The notes under the pieces are model-generated. The model saw only the letters and a program-made list of their open reading frames with translations. It was not told where the DNA came from and did no database searches. Made by a program: the position numbers and the translations under genes. Of a DNA stretch of 64,000 bases, positions 27,580 through 37,390 are shown in pieces (positions within the stretch are counted from its first letter, which is position 1; each line of letters begins with the position of its first letter). Origin of the DNA: Salinimonas iocasae (lineage in GTDB: Bacteria; Pseudomonadota; Gammaproteobacteria; Enterobacterales; Alteromonadaceae); NCBI RefSeq assembly GCF_006228385.1, contig NZ_CP039852.1, positions 992,001 to 1,056,000 of the forward strand, given 5' to 3'.

Positions 27580-29415
27580 CTAATCAGATTTAGTAGTAAT
27601 CACTGCCACCCAGTCATTATTAGATGGTGGTTTTGGGAGTGTTATAGTGTTTCCGGATAGCGTGCCATGCCAGGGTTTCAGAGCGCCACCTTTTACCGGA
27701 TCAAACCAGGATAATGTATTCCCGTCTGCATCCTGCAGACGTAACGTGGTAGTTTCACCAGCCGGTAAATAGATAACATACTGCTGCCCGGGCTCTGCAA
27801 AAGCATAGACACGCTCATTGCTAACCTGGTTGTTTATGGGTTTCATCGCCCAGTAACGCGTATGCTCGCTGAAAAATTTTAACGCGACATGCGTTTGCGA
27901 CCATAAGTTATGGCGCGAGCGCAAATCTTCAGCTGTCAGGTCGTTGTGCGCCTGATGCGCGCCGAAGTACCATTCAACACCTGCACCGCCTGCCATAATA
28001 CTTCCCCACAGGGCGTGTCGACGAAGGGAGTCATGGGTAGGGTCAACGTCATCTGTTTTGGCCCCCTCCATCCATTCACCAATTTCATCCATAGTTATTG
28101 CCCATGGCTTACCCGCTGAGTCGGATTTAGTTAGCCACTTTTGTACTTCAGCATTTACCTGCTCGCGGTGGTTTACCTGAAAGGATAATCCGTCCAGTGA
28201 TTCAAGCCCCAATAAGGGCGATAGAATAGTCTCTTTCAGTTCAGGTACAGAGTGAGTGTGGATGATGACCGGATGGTCATAGGGATCGCTGGTTTTAAGA
28301 TAATCTGCCATGGCGACACGCTGGGCGTCTGTTTGGGCGTCGGGCGAAAACTCGGCAGGACCATTTTCTTCACCCAGGTTCCAGATGAGTCCCGGAAGAT
28401 GGCCAAAGCGTGCAATAAGTTCATCAAAATACAATCGGCGCATCGGGCCGGTGTCTCCACCGTCGAGTAATCGCTCATTTTCGGTTTCCTGGATAACAAT
28501 ATGCGCAGCTATACCTTTTGTTTGCATATGTTCCAACAGGATATTCCACTGCTCAAGCTTACTGACGTCAAAGCGATCAAAAGTATTCGGCGTTGTATAC
28601 GGCCACACATCCTTACCGTCACCATTAATATTAAGCGTTAAAAAATAGGCGCTGTTCATACCCATTCCGGCAAGATAGTTCATCATACCTATAATGCTTT
28701 TCCCCTTACCATCTTGCCAGGTTGGATCTCCCGATTTCCAATCCTGGTGATGGGCGGCAAAGCGATGGATTTGCAAACCACTTTGCGCTTCGCCATCACG
28801 ATTCTGGGTAGTAATGCGATAGGTGCCATCAAAGTCTTCGTATCCAAGCAGGTTTTCAGGGCTGTTTGTTCCGCCTTTTAACCAGTACTGATTATTACCA
28901 GACGTTTTGTAATAGCGCCCCTGAGTGTGAAGTCGCCCTAGGGAAAAGAATCCCTGCGCGGTGGCATCGGTTGGTTTTACTTCGAAACTTCCGGTGGCGT
29001 CTTCCAATTCTATAGGTTTACCTGCATAGGGCTCGCTATTAAGCGCAATGTCATTACCGGTATACATCGTCGCTTTATATTGCCAAAGCCCTGGTTCGGG
29101 TGGGGAAAACCTCACCCGCCAAATGTTGCCATCTGTTGCGCCTGTATTCGCAGCATTACCGTCAGCTGCGTAAAATCCGCGAACAAGTTTCTCAGTATCC
29201 CCATTGGTAAATTTCACCCACAAACGATAGTGGGTAAACGGGTTTTTACTGGCATTCTCTGCTGTGTCGGGTCCTTTAAAGTCGATTGCAAAAGGATGCC
29301 ACTGCATGACTGAGTCCCGCGTTTGAGTCTTAATCTGGCAGCTCAACAGCGCCAACGCGCTACATAGCAGTACTATCAAGCGTAGAGCCTGAAAAGATTT
29401 GAGATTACTAACCAT
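27580..29415 (-). CDS. DUF5060-type glycoside hydrolase lipoprotein
   Basis: This 611-residue protein has a lipoprotein signal with lipobox LLSC (Cys26), so it is probably anchored to the outer membrane. The N-terminal ~100 residues look like a DUF5060 beta-sandwich (WHPFAIDFKGPD, PPEPGLWQYKATMY). A (beta/alpha)8 domain follows, with YWLKGGTNSPENLLGYEDF. Two Glu-containing motifs are candidates for acid/base and nucleophile: WNLGEENG (~345) and MDEIGEW (~441). The C-terminal ~90 residues form another beta domain (YVIYLPAGETTTLRLQD). DUF5060 proteins are usually polysaccharide-utilisation glycosidases. The substrate is not readable. A LacI-type operator lies directly upstream. The gene is inserted between lpxC and secA, neighbours in many relatives. 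Confidence 0.75.
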   Translation of the reverse strand: MVSNLKSFQALRLIVLLCSALALLSCQIKTQTRDSVMQWHPFAIDFKGPDTAENASKNPFTHYRLWVKFTNGDTEKLVRGFYAADGNAANTGATDGNIWRVRFSPPEPGLWQYKATMYTGNDIALNSEPYAGKPIELEDATGSFEVKPTDATAQGFFSLGRLHTQGRYYKTSGNNQYWLKGGTNSPENLLGYEDFDGTYRITTQNRDGEAQSGLQIHRFAAHHQDWKSGDPTWQDGKGKSIIGMMNYLAGMGMNSAYFLTLNINGDGKDVWPYTTPNTFDRFDVSKLEQWNILLEHMQTKGIAAHIVIQETENERLLDGGDTGPMRRLYFDELIARFGHLPGLIWNLGEENGPAEFSPDAQTDAQRVAMADYLKTSDPYDHPVIIHTHSVPELKETILSPLLGLESLDGLSFQVNHREQVNAEVQKWLTKSDSAGKPWAITMDEIGEWMEGAKTDDVDPTHDSLRRHALWGSIMAGGAGVEWYFGAHQAHNDLTAEDLRSRHNLWSQTHVALKFFSEHTRYWAMKPINNQVSNERVYAFAEPGQQYVIYLPAGETTTLRLQDADGNTLSWFDPVKGGALKPWHGTLSGNTITLPKPPSNNDWVAVITTKSD

Positions 29416-29432
29416 AGGTCACCTAATAAATT

Positions 29433-29446
29433 TGTAAGCGTTTACA
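29433..29446 (-). promoter_or_regulatory. LacI/GalR-family operator upstream of the glycosidase
   Basis: TGTAAGCGTTTACA is a 14-bp near-perfect palindrome with a central CpG and a single mismatched pair, the standard LacI-family operator form. It lies 18 bp before the start codon of the minus-strand glycosidase gene. No LacI-family regulator gene is in the window, so the repressor would act in trans. Confidence 0.65.
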
Positions 29447-29642
29447 TGTTATTTTTGTGTTGCCATAAAGTAAAGGTTAGCCGAATTTTGTGGCCAACAG
29501 AGTAAAGCCTAGAATGTGGTAGTCACTGCCGGCGCACAAGGCGCTTATAACAAGGTTACCCGTAAGTTGAATGCAATCGAATTTGTTCATTAGTCCTAAC
29601 AGCGGTAAACTAGACGAAGATACAATTTTTATATGTTGTGGA

Positions 29643-30524
29643 ATGAAGCGAACAATAAATCTCATTGGCAAACAGAAGCGCTATCGGTATGCGATCAGTG
29701 TACGCACACTCGTCAGTATGACGGTGCTATCTTCGTTGCTGATGCTGATTTCAAGTCGTTCGACGCACCTTGTTAGTGAAGATATTGCTCGCCTGGCACT
29801 GGCAGAGCAATGGAATGAGAAAGACCGCGTAGCGTTACAGGCTCTTGAAGCAAAGACAGAAGCACAGCTCGCCGTGGTTATTTCGCAACTTGCCAAATTA
29901 AACAGCCAACTGTCACAGCTTGATTCGCGAGCAGGGCACCTGGCTGAACAATTAGGAATGGAAGCAAAAGATCTTACGGCTTTTGCTGATCACAACGTAT
30001 CACAACCGATGGATAACGGCGTGGCACCCTTTGAGCAAGCGTTCATCGAAGCCAGAGCATCAATTGATTCAAAATCGCGTCAAATCGCGATGCTTGAAAG
30101 TCTGGTTAAAGGTCACCATATCCATCAGCAAAGCCAGTTATCCGGGCGTCCGGTAGAGTCTGGCTGGTTGTCTTCTTATTACGGTATGCGTAAAGACCCA
30201 TTTTCTGGCAACCCTGCCATGCATAAAGGCTTAGACTTTGCCGGTGCATCCGGGGATGCTATTGTAACTACGGCCGCTGGGATTGTAACCTGGGCGGGCA
30301 AACGCTACGGCTACGGCAATTTGGTTGAAATTGAGCATAAGGATGGGTTTATCACCCGCTATGGTCACAATCAGTCTGTTGATGTTGCCGTGGGCGATGT
30401 TGTTACTAAAGGGCAAACTATCGCCCGCATGGGCAGCACTGGTCGCTCGACTGGTGCACACGTACATTACGAAGTAATAAGAAACGGCCAGCCTGTCGAT
30501 CCTCTGCCTTTCACCCGACAATAA
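29643..30524 (+). CDS. M23 family metallopeptidase (LytM domain), upstream of secA
   Basis: I prefer ATG 29643 (MKRTINLIGKQKR), giving 293 residues. An earlier in-frame start would add 24 residues with no topology logic. A basic N-terminus and one transmembrane helix (~22-40) precede a coiled coil (~50-105). The C-terminal LytM domain has zinc ligands in MHKGLDFAG (His, Asp) and AHVHYEV (His), with RYGYGNLVEIEH and YGHNQSVDVAVGD between. The ligands are intact, so it may cleave peptidoglycan cross-bridges or act in their control. An M23 gene before secA is common in gammaproteobacteria where E. coli has secM. No arrest-peptide motif like that of SecM is seen. Confidence 0.88.
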   Translation: MKRTINLIGKQKRYRYAISVRTLVSMTVLSSLLMLISSRSTHLVSEDIARLALAEQWNEKDRVALQALEAKTEAQLAVVISQLAKLNSQLSQLDSRAGHLAEQLGMEAKDLTAFADHNVSQPMDNGVAPFEQAFIEARASIDSKSRQIAMLESLVKGHHIHQQSQLSGRPVESGWLSSYYGMRKDPFSGNPAMHKGLDFAGASGDAIVTTAAGIVTWAGKRYGYGNLVEIEHKDGFITRYGHNQSVDVAVGDVVTKGQTIARMGSTGRSTGAHVHYEVIRNGQPVDPLPFTRQ

Positions 30525-30675
30525 AGTCCTCCGTACACATTGTTGGCGGCGAAGAATAAGTAAACTAATAAGTTAGGGTGGCGAGCCTTACTGAACTCAA
30601 GTAAGGTGTCATTTTTCTAAAACATAGAGTTAGCGCATCAATAGCGCCCTCATAAGTAGTGGAATTTGCAACGTA

Positions 30676-33384
30676 ATGTTTTCAAGCGTCCTGAGAAAAG
30701 TGTTCGGTAGCCGAAATGACCGACTAATAAAAAAACTAAAAAAATCTGTCGATGCCATTAACGGCCTGGAAAAGGAATTTGAAGCGCTTTCCGACGAAGA
30801 GCTGAAAGCTAAAACACAGGAATTTCAGCAGCGTATTGCAGATGGCGCGTCGCTGGATGATCTACTTGTGGAAGCTTTTGCAACAGTACGTGAGGCCAGT
30901 AAGCGTGTTTATGGTATGCGCCACTTCGACGTTCAGATGCTGGGTGGCCAAGTGCTGCATCATGGCAAGATTGCTGAGATGCGTACCGGTGAAGGTAAAA
31001 CACTTACAGCGACACTACCGACTTATCTGAATGCATTGTCTGGTAAAGGTGTGCATGTTGTTACCGTTAACGATTACCTTGCTAAACGTGATGCTGACTG
31101 GAGTCGCGAGTTATTTGAATACCTTGGCATGACAGTTGGTTGTAACATTCCCGGTATGCCTCAGGATGCTAAACGTGCTGCCTATCAGGCTGATGTAACC
31201 TACGGCACCAACAACGAGTTTGGTTTTGATTACCTGCGCGATAATATGGCGTTCAGCCCTCAGGAGCGGGTACAGAGAGAACTGAACTTCGCGGTTGTGG
31301 ATGAGGTTGACTCGATTTTGATCGATGAAGCCAGAACACCTCTGATTATCTCTGGCGCAGCGGAAGACAGCTCTGAGTTATATCGCAGCATCAACCATGT
31401 TATTCCCAAGCTTATTCAGCAGGAAAAAGAGGACGAGGAAGGTGAAGCCGGCGACGGTGATTACACCATTGATGAGAAAGCCAAACAAATTCACCTGACC
31501 GAGAATGGTCAGCTTCATGTTGAAGAAATCTTACATGAAGCCGGTATTCTGCCTGAAGGGGAGTCGTTGTTCGCTGCTGGCAATATCTCGTTGCTACACC
31601 ACATTAATGCTGCGCTTCGTGCACACAAGTTGTTTCAAAGAGATGTAGATTACATCGTAAAAGACGACCAGATTGTTATCGTTGATGAGCATACCGGTCG
31701 AACGATGGAAGGGCGTCGTTGGTCAGAGGGCTTGCATCAGGCCGTTGAGGCAAAAGAAGGCGTCAATATCCAAAACGAAAACCAGACGCTGGCATCGATA
31801 ACTTTCCAGAACTACTTCCGCTTGTTTAACAAACTGTCCGGTATGACCGGTACTGCTGATACCGAAGCGTTTGAGTTCAACCACATCTACAGCCTTGAAA
31901 CGGTCGTTATTCCGACCAACAAGCCAATGGTTCGTAAGGATATGGCAGATCTTATCTATATGACGGCTGAGGAAAAGTACGAAGCAATCGTCAAAGATAT
32001 TCAGGGATGTGTGGAGCGTGGTCAGCCGGTACTGGTAGGTACCATTTCAATTGAAAATTCTGAACTGCTGTCTAACGTCCTTAAAAAGGCAGGCATCAAG
32101 CATAAAGTGCTTAACGCCAAATTCCACGCTCAGGAAGCCGATATCATTGCTGAAGCTGGTCGCCCCGGTGCAGTGACCATCGCCACAAACATGGCCGGTC
32201 GTGGTACCGATATTGTTTTGGGTGGCAACTGGCAGTCGGAAGTTGAAAAGCTGGATAACCCGACTGATGCGCAAATTGAGAAAATAAAAGCTGAATGGAA
32301 AGCGCGCCACGATGCGGTGTTGGAGTCCGGCGGTTTGCACATTATCGGTACAGAGCGTCACGAGTCTCGTCGTATTGATAATCAGCTTCGTGGTCGTTCA
32401 GGTCGTCAGGGTGATGCAGGTTCAAGTCGCTTTTATCTGTCTCTGGATGATGCGTTGATGCGTATTTTTGCGTCGGAAAAAATGGCTGGCATGATGAAAA
32501 GGCTGGGCATGGAGCATGGTGAAGCCATTGAGCATCCCTGGGTATCACGTGCCATCGAGAACGCCCAGCGTAAAGTGGAAGGGCGCAACTTCGATGTGCG
32601 TAAGCAGTTGCTTGAATACGATGATGTTGCTAATGACCAGCGTAAAGTTATTTATGAACAGCGCAATGAATTGCTGGATGAAGGGAACATCAGCGAAACT
32701 ATCGAAGTTATTCGTAAAGATGTACTCGACGGTGTTATCTCTGAATATATCCCGCCGCAGTCGCTGGAAGAAATGTGGGATATTCCTGCGCTTCAGGAAC
32801 GCCTGAAAGCTGATTTTGCCGTTGATTTGCCACTTCAGGAGTGGCTGGACAATGATGACAAGCTTTTCGAAGAGAAATTACGTGAGCGCATCCTGGAAGA
32901 AGTCGAAGGCGCTTATAAAGAAAAAGAAGAGGTTGTCGGCGAGGATGTATTACGGCAGTTTGAAAAAGCGGTAATGCTCCAAAATCTTGATAGCCATTGG
33001 AAAGAGCATCTTGCTGCTATGGACCATTTGCGTCAGGGCATTCACTTACGCGGCTATGCGCAGAAAAATCCTAAACAGGAATACAAGCGCGAGTCTTTTG
33101 AGTTGTTCTCTGAGATGCTTGAGGCGCTTAAGCTTGAAGTGATAACAGTGTTAAGCCGTGTTCAGGTTAAAGCTGAATCTGATGTGGAAAAGGTTGAAGA
33201 GCAGCGTCGTCAGGCCGACGATGTGCCGAAAAACTTCGAACACGAAAAGGTTGAAAAAGCGCCTGAACAGGAGTCCGGACGCGTGCAGACTGAGGTGCGC
33301 GAAGGCCCTAAAGTTGGCAGAAATGACCCATGTCCTTGTGGCTCTGGTAAGAAGTATAAGCAATGTCATGGCAAGCTGAAGTAA
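30676..33384 (+). CDS. secA: Preprotein translocase ATPase SecA
   Basis: This Sec motor ATPase of 902 residues has Walker [15 protein letters not shown] near residue 105 and Walker [21 protein letters not shown]. The preprotein cross-linking domain, the helicase motif [30 protein letters not shown] and the helical wing/scaffold domains follow. The C-terminal zinc-binding segment [14 protein letters not shown] (CxC...CH) serves SecB and phospholipid contact. Length is as in E. coli (901). The ~150-bp upstream region holds no recognisable control element. The last base of its stop codon is the first base of the mutT ATG. Confidence 0.98.
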   Translation: MFSSVLRKVFGSRNDRLIKKLKKSVDAINGLEKEFEALSDEELKAKTQEFQQRIADGASLDDLLVEAFATVREASKRVYGMRHFDVQMLGGQVLHHGKIAEMRTGEGKTLTATLPTYLNALSGKGVHVVTVNDYLAKRDADWSRELFEYLGMTVGCNIPGMPQDAKRAAYQADVTYGTNNEFGFDYLRDNMAFSPQERVQRELNFAVVDEVDSILIDEARTPLIISGAAEDSSELYRSINHVIPKLIQQEKEDEEGEAGDGDYTIDEKAKQIHLTENGQLHVEEILHEAGILPEGESLFAAGNISLLHHINAALRAHKLFQRDVDYIVKDDQIVIVDEHTGRTMEGRRWSEGLHQAVEAKEGVNIQNENQTLASITFQNYFRLFNKLSGMTGTADTEAFEFNHIYSLETVVIPTNKPMVRKDMADLIYMTAEEKYEAIVKDIQGCVERGQPVLVGTISIENSELLSNVLKKAGIKHKVLNAKFHAQEADIIAEAGRPGAVTIATNMAGRGTDIVLGGNWQSEVEKLDNPTDAQIEKIKAEWKARHDAVLESGGLHIIGTERHESRRIDNQLRGRSGRQGDAGSSRFYLSLDDALMRIFASEKMAGMMKRLGMEHGEAIEHPWVSRAIENAQRKVEGRNFDVRKQLLEYDDVANDQRKVIYEQRNELLDEGNISETIEVIRKDVLDGVISEYIPPQSLEEMWDIPALQERLKADFAVDLPLQEWLDNDDKLFEEKLRERILEEVEGAYKEKEEVVGEDVLRQFEKAVMLQNLDSHWKEHLAAMDHLRQGIHLRGYAQKNPKQEYKRESFELFSEMLEALKLEVITVLSRVQVKAESDVEKVEEQRRQADDVPKNFEHEKVEKAPEQESGRVQTEVREGPKVGRNDPCPCGSGKKYKQCHGKLK

Positions 33385-33770
33385 TGAAGCGAGTGGAAGT
33401 TGCTGTGGGTGTTGTAAAACGCGGCACCCAGACGTATGTCACGCTTCGTCATCAGGATCAGCATCAGGGTGGCAAATGGGAATTTCCCGGCGGTAAGAAA
33501 GAACTGGGCGAGAGTACGTTTGATGCACTTAAACGAGAGCTTGCTGAGGAAATCGGCATAACGGTAAACGGCAGCGAACCGCTGATTTTGATAGAGCATG
33601 ACTACGGCGATAAGCACGTTGTGCTTGACGTTCACCTGGTGGAATCATTTGACGGTGAACCCTACGGGCGGGAAATGCAGCAGGGGAAGTGGCTGGATAT
33701 TGATTCACTGGCGCCTGGGGATTTTCCGGCGGCTAACGTTTCAATTATTGAAGCCTTGCATAATCAGTAA
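33384..33770 (+). CDS. mutT: 8-oxo-dGTP diphosphatase MutT
   Basis: The start at ATG 33384 shares one base with the secA stop and gives [14 protein letters not shown], aligned with known MutT N-termini. An ATG 21 nt upstream inside secA is less likely. The 128-residue Nudix hydrolase cleans oxidised dGTP from the nucleotide pool. The Nudix box GGKKELGESTFDALKRELAE plus EIGI matches the GX5EX7REUXEEXGU pattern. It is the last gene of the secA transcript. Confidence 0.93.
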   Translation: MKRVEVAVGVVKRGTQTYVTLRHQDQHQGGKWEFPGGKKELGESTFDALKRELAEEIGITVNGSEPLILIEHDYGDKHVVLDVHLVESFDGEPYGREMQQGKWLDIDSLAPGDFPAANVSIIEALHNQ

Positions 33771-33778
33771 ACCTTAAT

Positions 33779-33819
33779 AAAAAAGCCCCGAACACATCTT
33801 TGTCTTCGGGGCTTTTTTT
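33779..33819. terminator. Bidirectional terminator after mutT / aspartoacylase gene
   Basis: AAAAGCCCCGAA pairs with TTCGGGGCTTTT (12 bp, 12-nt loop), with T runs on both strands. It lies between the convergent stops at 33770 and 33849. Confidence 0.85.
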
Positions 33820-33848
33820 GCCTTAGAAAACTACCGCGAGCTACACCG

Positions 33849-34715
33849 CTATAGTTTAGTCAGCGATGCGGTGGCAAAAGCAACATGCGTGGTGGCATAG
33901 GCAGCTTCGTTTATAAAGTGGGGATATATGACCGTATCCTGATCCCACGTTATTTCCGTACCGTCAAAGCATTTAAAAACCGGCGCACCGGGTAATAATG
34001 GCTGAAAGTCATTATCCTGCAGACTATGGTGGATCATAGCAATACGCGCGCCCGTTTCATCGACAGGAAAACAGATGTTTTCTCCTAATATGAATACATC
34101 ACAGGGCGCAAGCTCAGGCAATGTTTGCGCATTATAGGCAATACAAAAATCCAGAATAGTTTCTGTCAGTGTCTGCGTAAGCTGAAAAATATCTTCGCGA
34201 AACACACCCTGGGGCTGACCGCCTACCTCTACCATCACGCCCTGTTTTCCCACGGTACATAAATAAGGGTGTTCGGAATAGGCTTTATCATCTTCAAGCA
34301 GGATATTAGCTTCAGGCATGTGATGCTTCACAAATCTTGCAAGCTGAATGTTGAATTCATCTTGCTGAAGAATGATCAATGTGGCGCCCATCTCGCTTGT
34401 CGTGTTGTGAATATCTATTACAAAATCTGTAGCAGAGTTGCCTTTCGGCCCTAACGTTTGGTTAAGCTGTCGGGCAAGTTGGGCTTCAGCTTCACTGCAT
34501 TGCTGTTCCAGGCGGTGGGCAGTGAACTGGCGGTTCAGGTCATCATCAACATATCTGACATTGGCTTCAATAGCCGCACTGTTCACCAACCTCATCTCAG
34601 GCTGAAGTGCTCTGAAACGCTCGGGCAGGTTTCCGTTTTGCCAGTGGCGAACGAGCTGAATTCCACTGGTTTCGTTGCCGTGAGTCCCGCCCAGAATCGC
34701 GATGGAATTTAGCAT
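33849..34715 (-). CDS. Aspartoacylase (AspA/AstE family zinc deacylase)
   Basis: The 288-residue cytosolic enzyme belongs to the M14-like AspA/AstE family. Zinc ligands are visible in GGTHGNETSG (His, Glu) and DFVIDIHNTTSEMGAT (His). DDDLNRQF, typical of aspartoacylases, and a VMVEVGGQPQGV catalytic-Glu segment also fit. Homologues release acetate from N-acetyl-aspartate. AstE succinylglutamate desuccinylase is less likely because no ast genes are near. It begins 12 bp after yacG and so is the distal gene of the pilC-pilD-coaE-zapD-yacG run, an odd metabolic addition. Confidence 0.8.
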   Translation of the reverse strand: MLNSIAILGGTHGNETSGIQLVRHWQNGNLPERFRALQPEMRLVNSAAIEANVRYVDDDLNRQFTAHRLEQQCSEAEAQLARQLNQTLGPKGNSATDFVIDIHNTTSEMGATLIILQQDEFNIQLARFVKHHMPEANILLEDDKAYSEHPYLCTVGKQGVMVEVGGQPQGVFREDIFQLTQTLTETILDFCIAYNAQTLPELAPCDVFILGENICFPVDETGARIAMIHHSLQDNDFQPLLPGAPVFKCFDGTEITWDQDTVIYPHFINEAAYATTHVAFATASLTKL

Positions 34716-34727
34716 ATCAATATAGCC

Positions 34728-34958
34728 TTAATGTTTGAAAAAACTATCCTGCTGTTGACTGAGCATCGCTTCAATATCCTCAATCTCATCCTGAGAGGGT
34801 GCTTGTTCAGTTTGTTTGCTCTGGGCAGGGATGCTTCGCTCCTCACTAGCCCACTCACCTAAATCGATGAGTTGACATTTTTTGGAACAAAAAGGGCGAA
34901 ATGGACTGCTTTGAGACCACTCAATTTCTTTTGTACAAATAGGGCACTTTACACGCAT
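34728..34958 (-). CDS. yacG: DNA gyrase inhibitor YacG
   Basis: This small zinc protein is given here from ATG 34958 (76 residues) because AAAGG lies 7 nt upstream. The ATG at 34964 is equally in frame. A longer frame overlapping zapD is rejected. Two zinc knuckles are seen, CPICTKEI and [18 protein letters not shown], the latter with the family's SPFRPFCS start. YacG inhibits gyrase by binding GyrB (knowledge from E. coli). The C-terminal half is acidic and probably disordered. Confidence 0.9.
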   Translation of the reverse strand: MRVKCPICTKEIEWSQSSPFRPFCSKKCQLIDLGEWASEERSIPAQSKQTEQAPSQDEIEDIEAMLSQQQDSFFKH

Positions 34959-35004
34959 GCTCATACCTTTGGAATATCTGTAATATTGTGGATTGGTCTG
35001 AGAA

Positions 35005-35757
35005 TTAACAGGCGGCCAGTGAAAATGAGACATCCTCATCAACAGAGGAAGACTTTCCTGGTTCGACATCAAACAACATAAATCGTAGCGCGAAGCGATA
35101 TTTGTTGCCACTCAAGGTAGGATAAAACCCCTCATCAACAGAGCAGCGCACGCGGATCAGCTCATTTTTGTCTTCGGCCACACCCTGGTAAAACCCGTTT
35201 GACGCGGTAAGCGTTCTGAAGGTACCGCGCTCCCGAAGAAATGATAAACAGATGGAAATTGTTTCCTCAACACTAACCAGTGTCATCATCCATTTCTTCA
35301 TTTCGTCCTGACGATGTGCCTGACTCTGGTTAATCCAGTAATGCAAATTAGGCAAATCGAAGCTGCACGCGCCACCAGGAATGGCAAAACGTTGTCTGAT
35401 AGATGCCAGAAACTTATCTTCTTTTAACTCAGTGCCAAACTTTTTGCCCAGCTTGAGCTTTTCGCGCATTGTAACAATGGTGTTCAGCGTTTGCTTAAGC
35501 GCGCTGGCATCAATGTTGGGATGTTCCGACCAGTGGCGAAGATTTTTTTCGTGGGCATCGAGGTCTTTGATGATATCGGTTCGGATATCTATCCGCTCGA
35601 ACAGATCCAGCAACGTAAACAGCTGGTCGAAAAAATAAAGCTGTAGCTGCGCAGAGGGGACTGACGCGCCGCTTTTAAGTTGCGCAATGAGTTGTTCAAT
35701 GCGCAGGTAATTTCGCACCTTTTCTTTGAGTGGAAATTCGAAAACGGTGTCAGACAT
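35005..35757 (-). CDS. zapD: Cell division protein ZapD
   Basis: This FtsZ-associated protein of 250 residues bundles FtsZ filaments through the FtsZ C-terminal peptide (knowledge). It is recognised by the N-terminal [18 protein letters not shown], the helical domain and [17 protein letters not shown] in mid-protein. The C-terminal beta region ([17 protein letters not shown]) also fits. Length matches E. coli ZapD (247). It sits between coaE and yacG as in E. coli. Confidence 0.95.
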   Translation of the reverse strand: MSDTVFEFPLKEKVRNYLRIEQLIAQLKSGASVPSAQLQLYFFDQLFTLLDLFERIDIRTDIIKDLDAHEKNLRHWSEHPNIDASALKQTLNTIVTMREKLKLGKKFGTELKEDKFLASIRQRFAIPGGACSFDLPNLHYWINQSQAHRQDEMKKWMMTLVSVEETISICLSFLRERGTFRTLTASNGFYQGVAEDKNELIRVRCSVDEGFYPTLSGNKYRFALRFMLFDVEPGKSSSVDEDVSFSLAAC

Positions 35758-35825
35758 GTACTTCCTCGTGAATGCTTAATCAGAGCACTTAAACGCAAAA
35801 ATACAAAAATTTCAAGTAAAAGGGG

Positions 35826-36458
35826 TTAAAGGTCCTGTGCGATGGTCAGATAACGCGCATGGAGGCTCTCTACCTGTTCTTTAAGACCTGCGAGTGAACC
35901 ACTATTGTCGATAATATCATCGGCTGCAGACAGCCGGGTTTCGCGGCTAGCCTGGGCATTCATAATCCGCTTTATAGTAGCTTCGTTACTTTGTTTATCC
36001 CGCGCGCAGGCGCGGCTGATTTGCAAAGACTCGGGGATATCGATCACTAATACTCGGTCAGTCATAGTAGTAAGGTTGTTTTCAAGCAATAAGGGTACGG
36101 ACAAGATGCAGTAAGGGTAGGCAACTGCGTTTATTTCGCTAAGCATTTGTTGACGTATTGTGGGATGGAGCAGGGCATTAAGCCAGGCTTTTTCAGCGGG
36201 GTCTGCAAAAACTTTTTCTCTTAGCGCGGCACGGTCTAATGCACCGTCATCATTCAAAATGCCTTCTCCAAAATGCTCAGTAATTTTCTGAAGGGCGGCA
36301 GTCCCCGGTTCCACAACTTGTCTGGCAACAATGTCGGCATCAATAACAGGTACGCCTAACGCTGCAAATGCATCGGTAGCTGCGCTCTTGCCGCTACCTA
36401 TTCCACCGGTCAGGCCGACAACAAATGTTTTCGATTTTTCGCTCAAGGCGTTATCCAT
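35826..36458 (-). CDS. coaE: Dephospho-CoA kinase CoaE
   Basis: This P-loop kinase of 210 residues performs the last step of coenzyme A synthesis. It has GLTGGIGSGKSAATDAF (Walker A), VIDADIVARQVVEPG and a lid segment with SRACARDKQSNEATIKRIM. It overlaps the end of pilD by 16 nt and is followed after 68 bp by zapD, the conserved order in gammaproteobacteria. Confidence 0.96.
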   Translation of the reverse strand: MDNALSEKSKTFVVGLTGGIGSGKSAATDAFAALGVPVIDADIVARQVVEPGTAALQKITEHFGEGILNDDGALDRAALREKVFADPAEKAWLNALLHPTIRQQMLSEINAVAYPYCILSVPLLLENNLTTMTDRVLVIDIPESLQISRACARDKQSNEATIKRIMNAQASRETRLSAADDIIDNSGSLAGLKEQVESLHARYLTIAQDL

Positions 36459-37315
36459 TGTAGATAAGCATCAATAATAGGCTGTTTGTACAGCAAAGTC
36501 AGGAATCCGGCAACTGCGAGGTAAGGGCCAAACGGAATGGCCAGGTCGCCGCTCTGCTTACGGGAAAAATGTATAAGTAGACCGATGATCGCGCCAACTA
36601 GCGAAGACAGAATGATGATAACCGGTAAGCCTTGCCAGCCTGTAAAAGCGCCCAGCGCTGCGAGCAATTTAAAGTCACCATACCCCATACCTTCCTTACC
36701 GGTAATCAGTTTAAACAGCCAGTATACAGACCAAAGACTCAGATAGCCGGCTGCCGCCCCAATAATAGCTGTGGCAGGGTCAACGAATACAGTGTCCAGA
36801 CTTAGCAATAAGCCAAACCATAACAGGGGAAGAGTTAACTGATCCGGTAGAAGCATATGGTCCAGGTCTATCATCACCAGTGGGACCAGGAACCAAACGA
36901 CTATGACCGCAGCTACAGCCTGCATGCCTGGGCCAAAGTGCCAGGCCGCCAGAGCACTGAATAATGCAGTGGCAAGTTCTACGCAAGGGTAACGCACTGA
37001 AATTGCAGTGCCACAGCCGGCGCATTTACCTTTTAAAAGTAGATAACTGAGAACAGGAATATTTTCCCATGCGCGAATGCGATGCCCGCAGGATGGACAG
37101 GTACTGTCTGGCTTCATCAGATTATACGTCTCAGCGGGCTTTATCTCTTCCTCACTGACATACGCTTCATATTCTGCTTTAAAGCCGCGTTCCATCATGA
37201 TGGGAAGACGATGAATAACAACGTTTAAAAAACTGCCAATCATTAAACTTGTCACAAAGACAACGAAAAGAAAAAAGAAAGGGCTTTGTGCACTAAGTTC
37301 AACGACTGTGTTCAT
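36443..37315 (-). CDS. pilD: Prepilin leader peptidase/methyltransferase PilD
   Basis: This polytopic aspartic peptidase of 290 residues cleaves and N-methylates type IV prepilins and type II secretion pseudopilins. A cytoplasmic zinc loop with two CxxC pairs is present (CPSCGHRI and CAGCG). The catalytic aspartates occur in MIDLDHMLLPDQLT and GYGDFKLLAALGAF. About eight hydrophobic segments are seen. It processes PilA encoded on the same strand upstream, with pilC between them. Confidence 0.96.
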   Translation of the reverse strand: MNTVVELSAQSPFFFLFVVFVTSLMIGSFLNVVIHRLPIMMERGFKAEYEAYVSEEEIKPAETYNLMKPDSTCPSCGHRIRAWENIPVLSYLLLKGKCAGCGTAISVRYPCVELATALFSALAAWHFGPGMQAVAAVIVVWFLVPLVMIDLDHMLLPDQLTLPLLWFGLLLSLDTVFVDPATAIIGAAAGYLSLWSVYWLFKLITGKEGMGYGDFKLLAALGAFTGWQGLPVIIILSSLVGAIIGLLIHFSRKQSGDLAIPFGPYLAVAGFLTLLYKQPIIDAYLQWITP

Positions 37316-37390
37316 AGAAGTGATTTCAAAAAAATAAAAAGTTTGCCAGCGCAGCTGCTCAGGGGCAACCGCAAAAGCGAAAAAGGAACG

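Noticed and set aside
30525..30675. SecM- or VemP-like arrest peptide gene upstream of secA
   Set aside because: No frame with a signal sequence and arrest motif exists in this gap; the upstream gene is an intact M23 peptidase.
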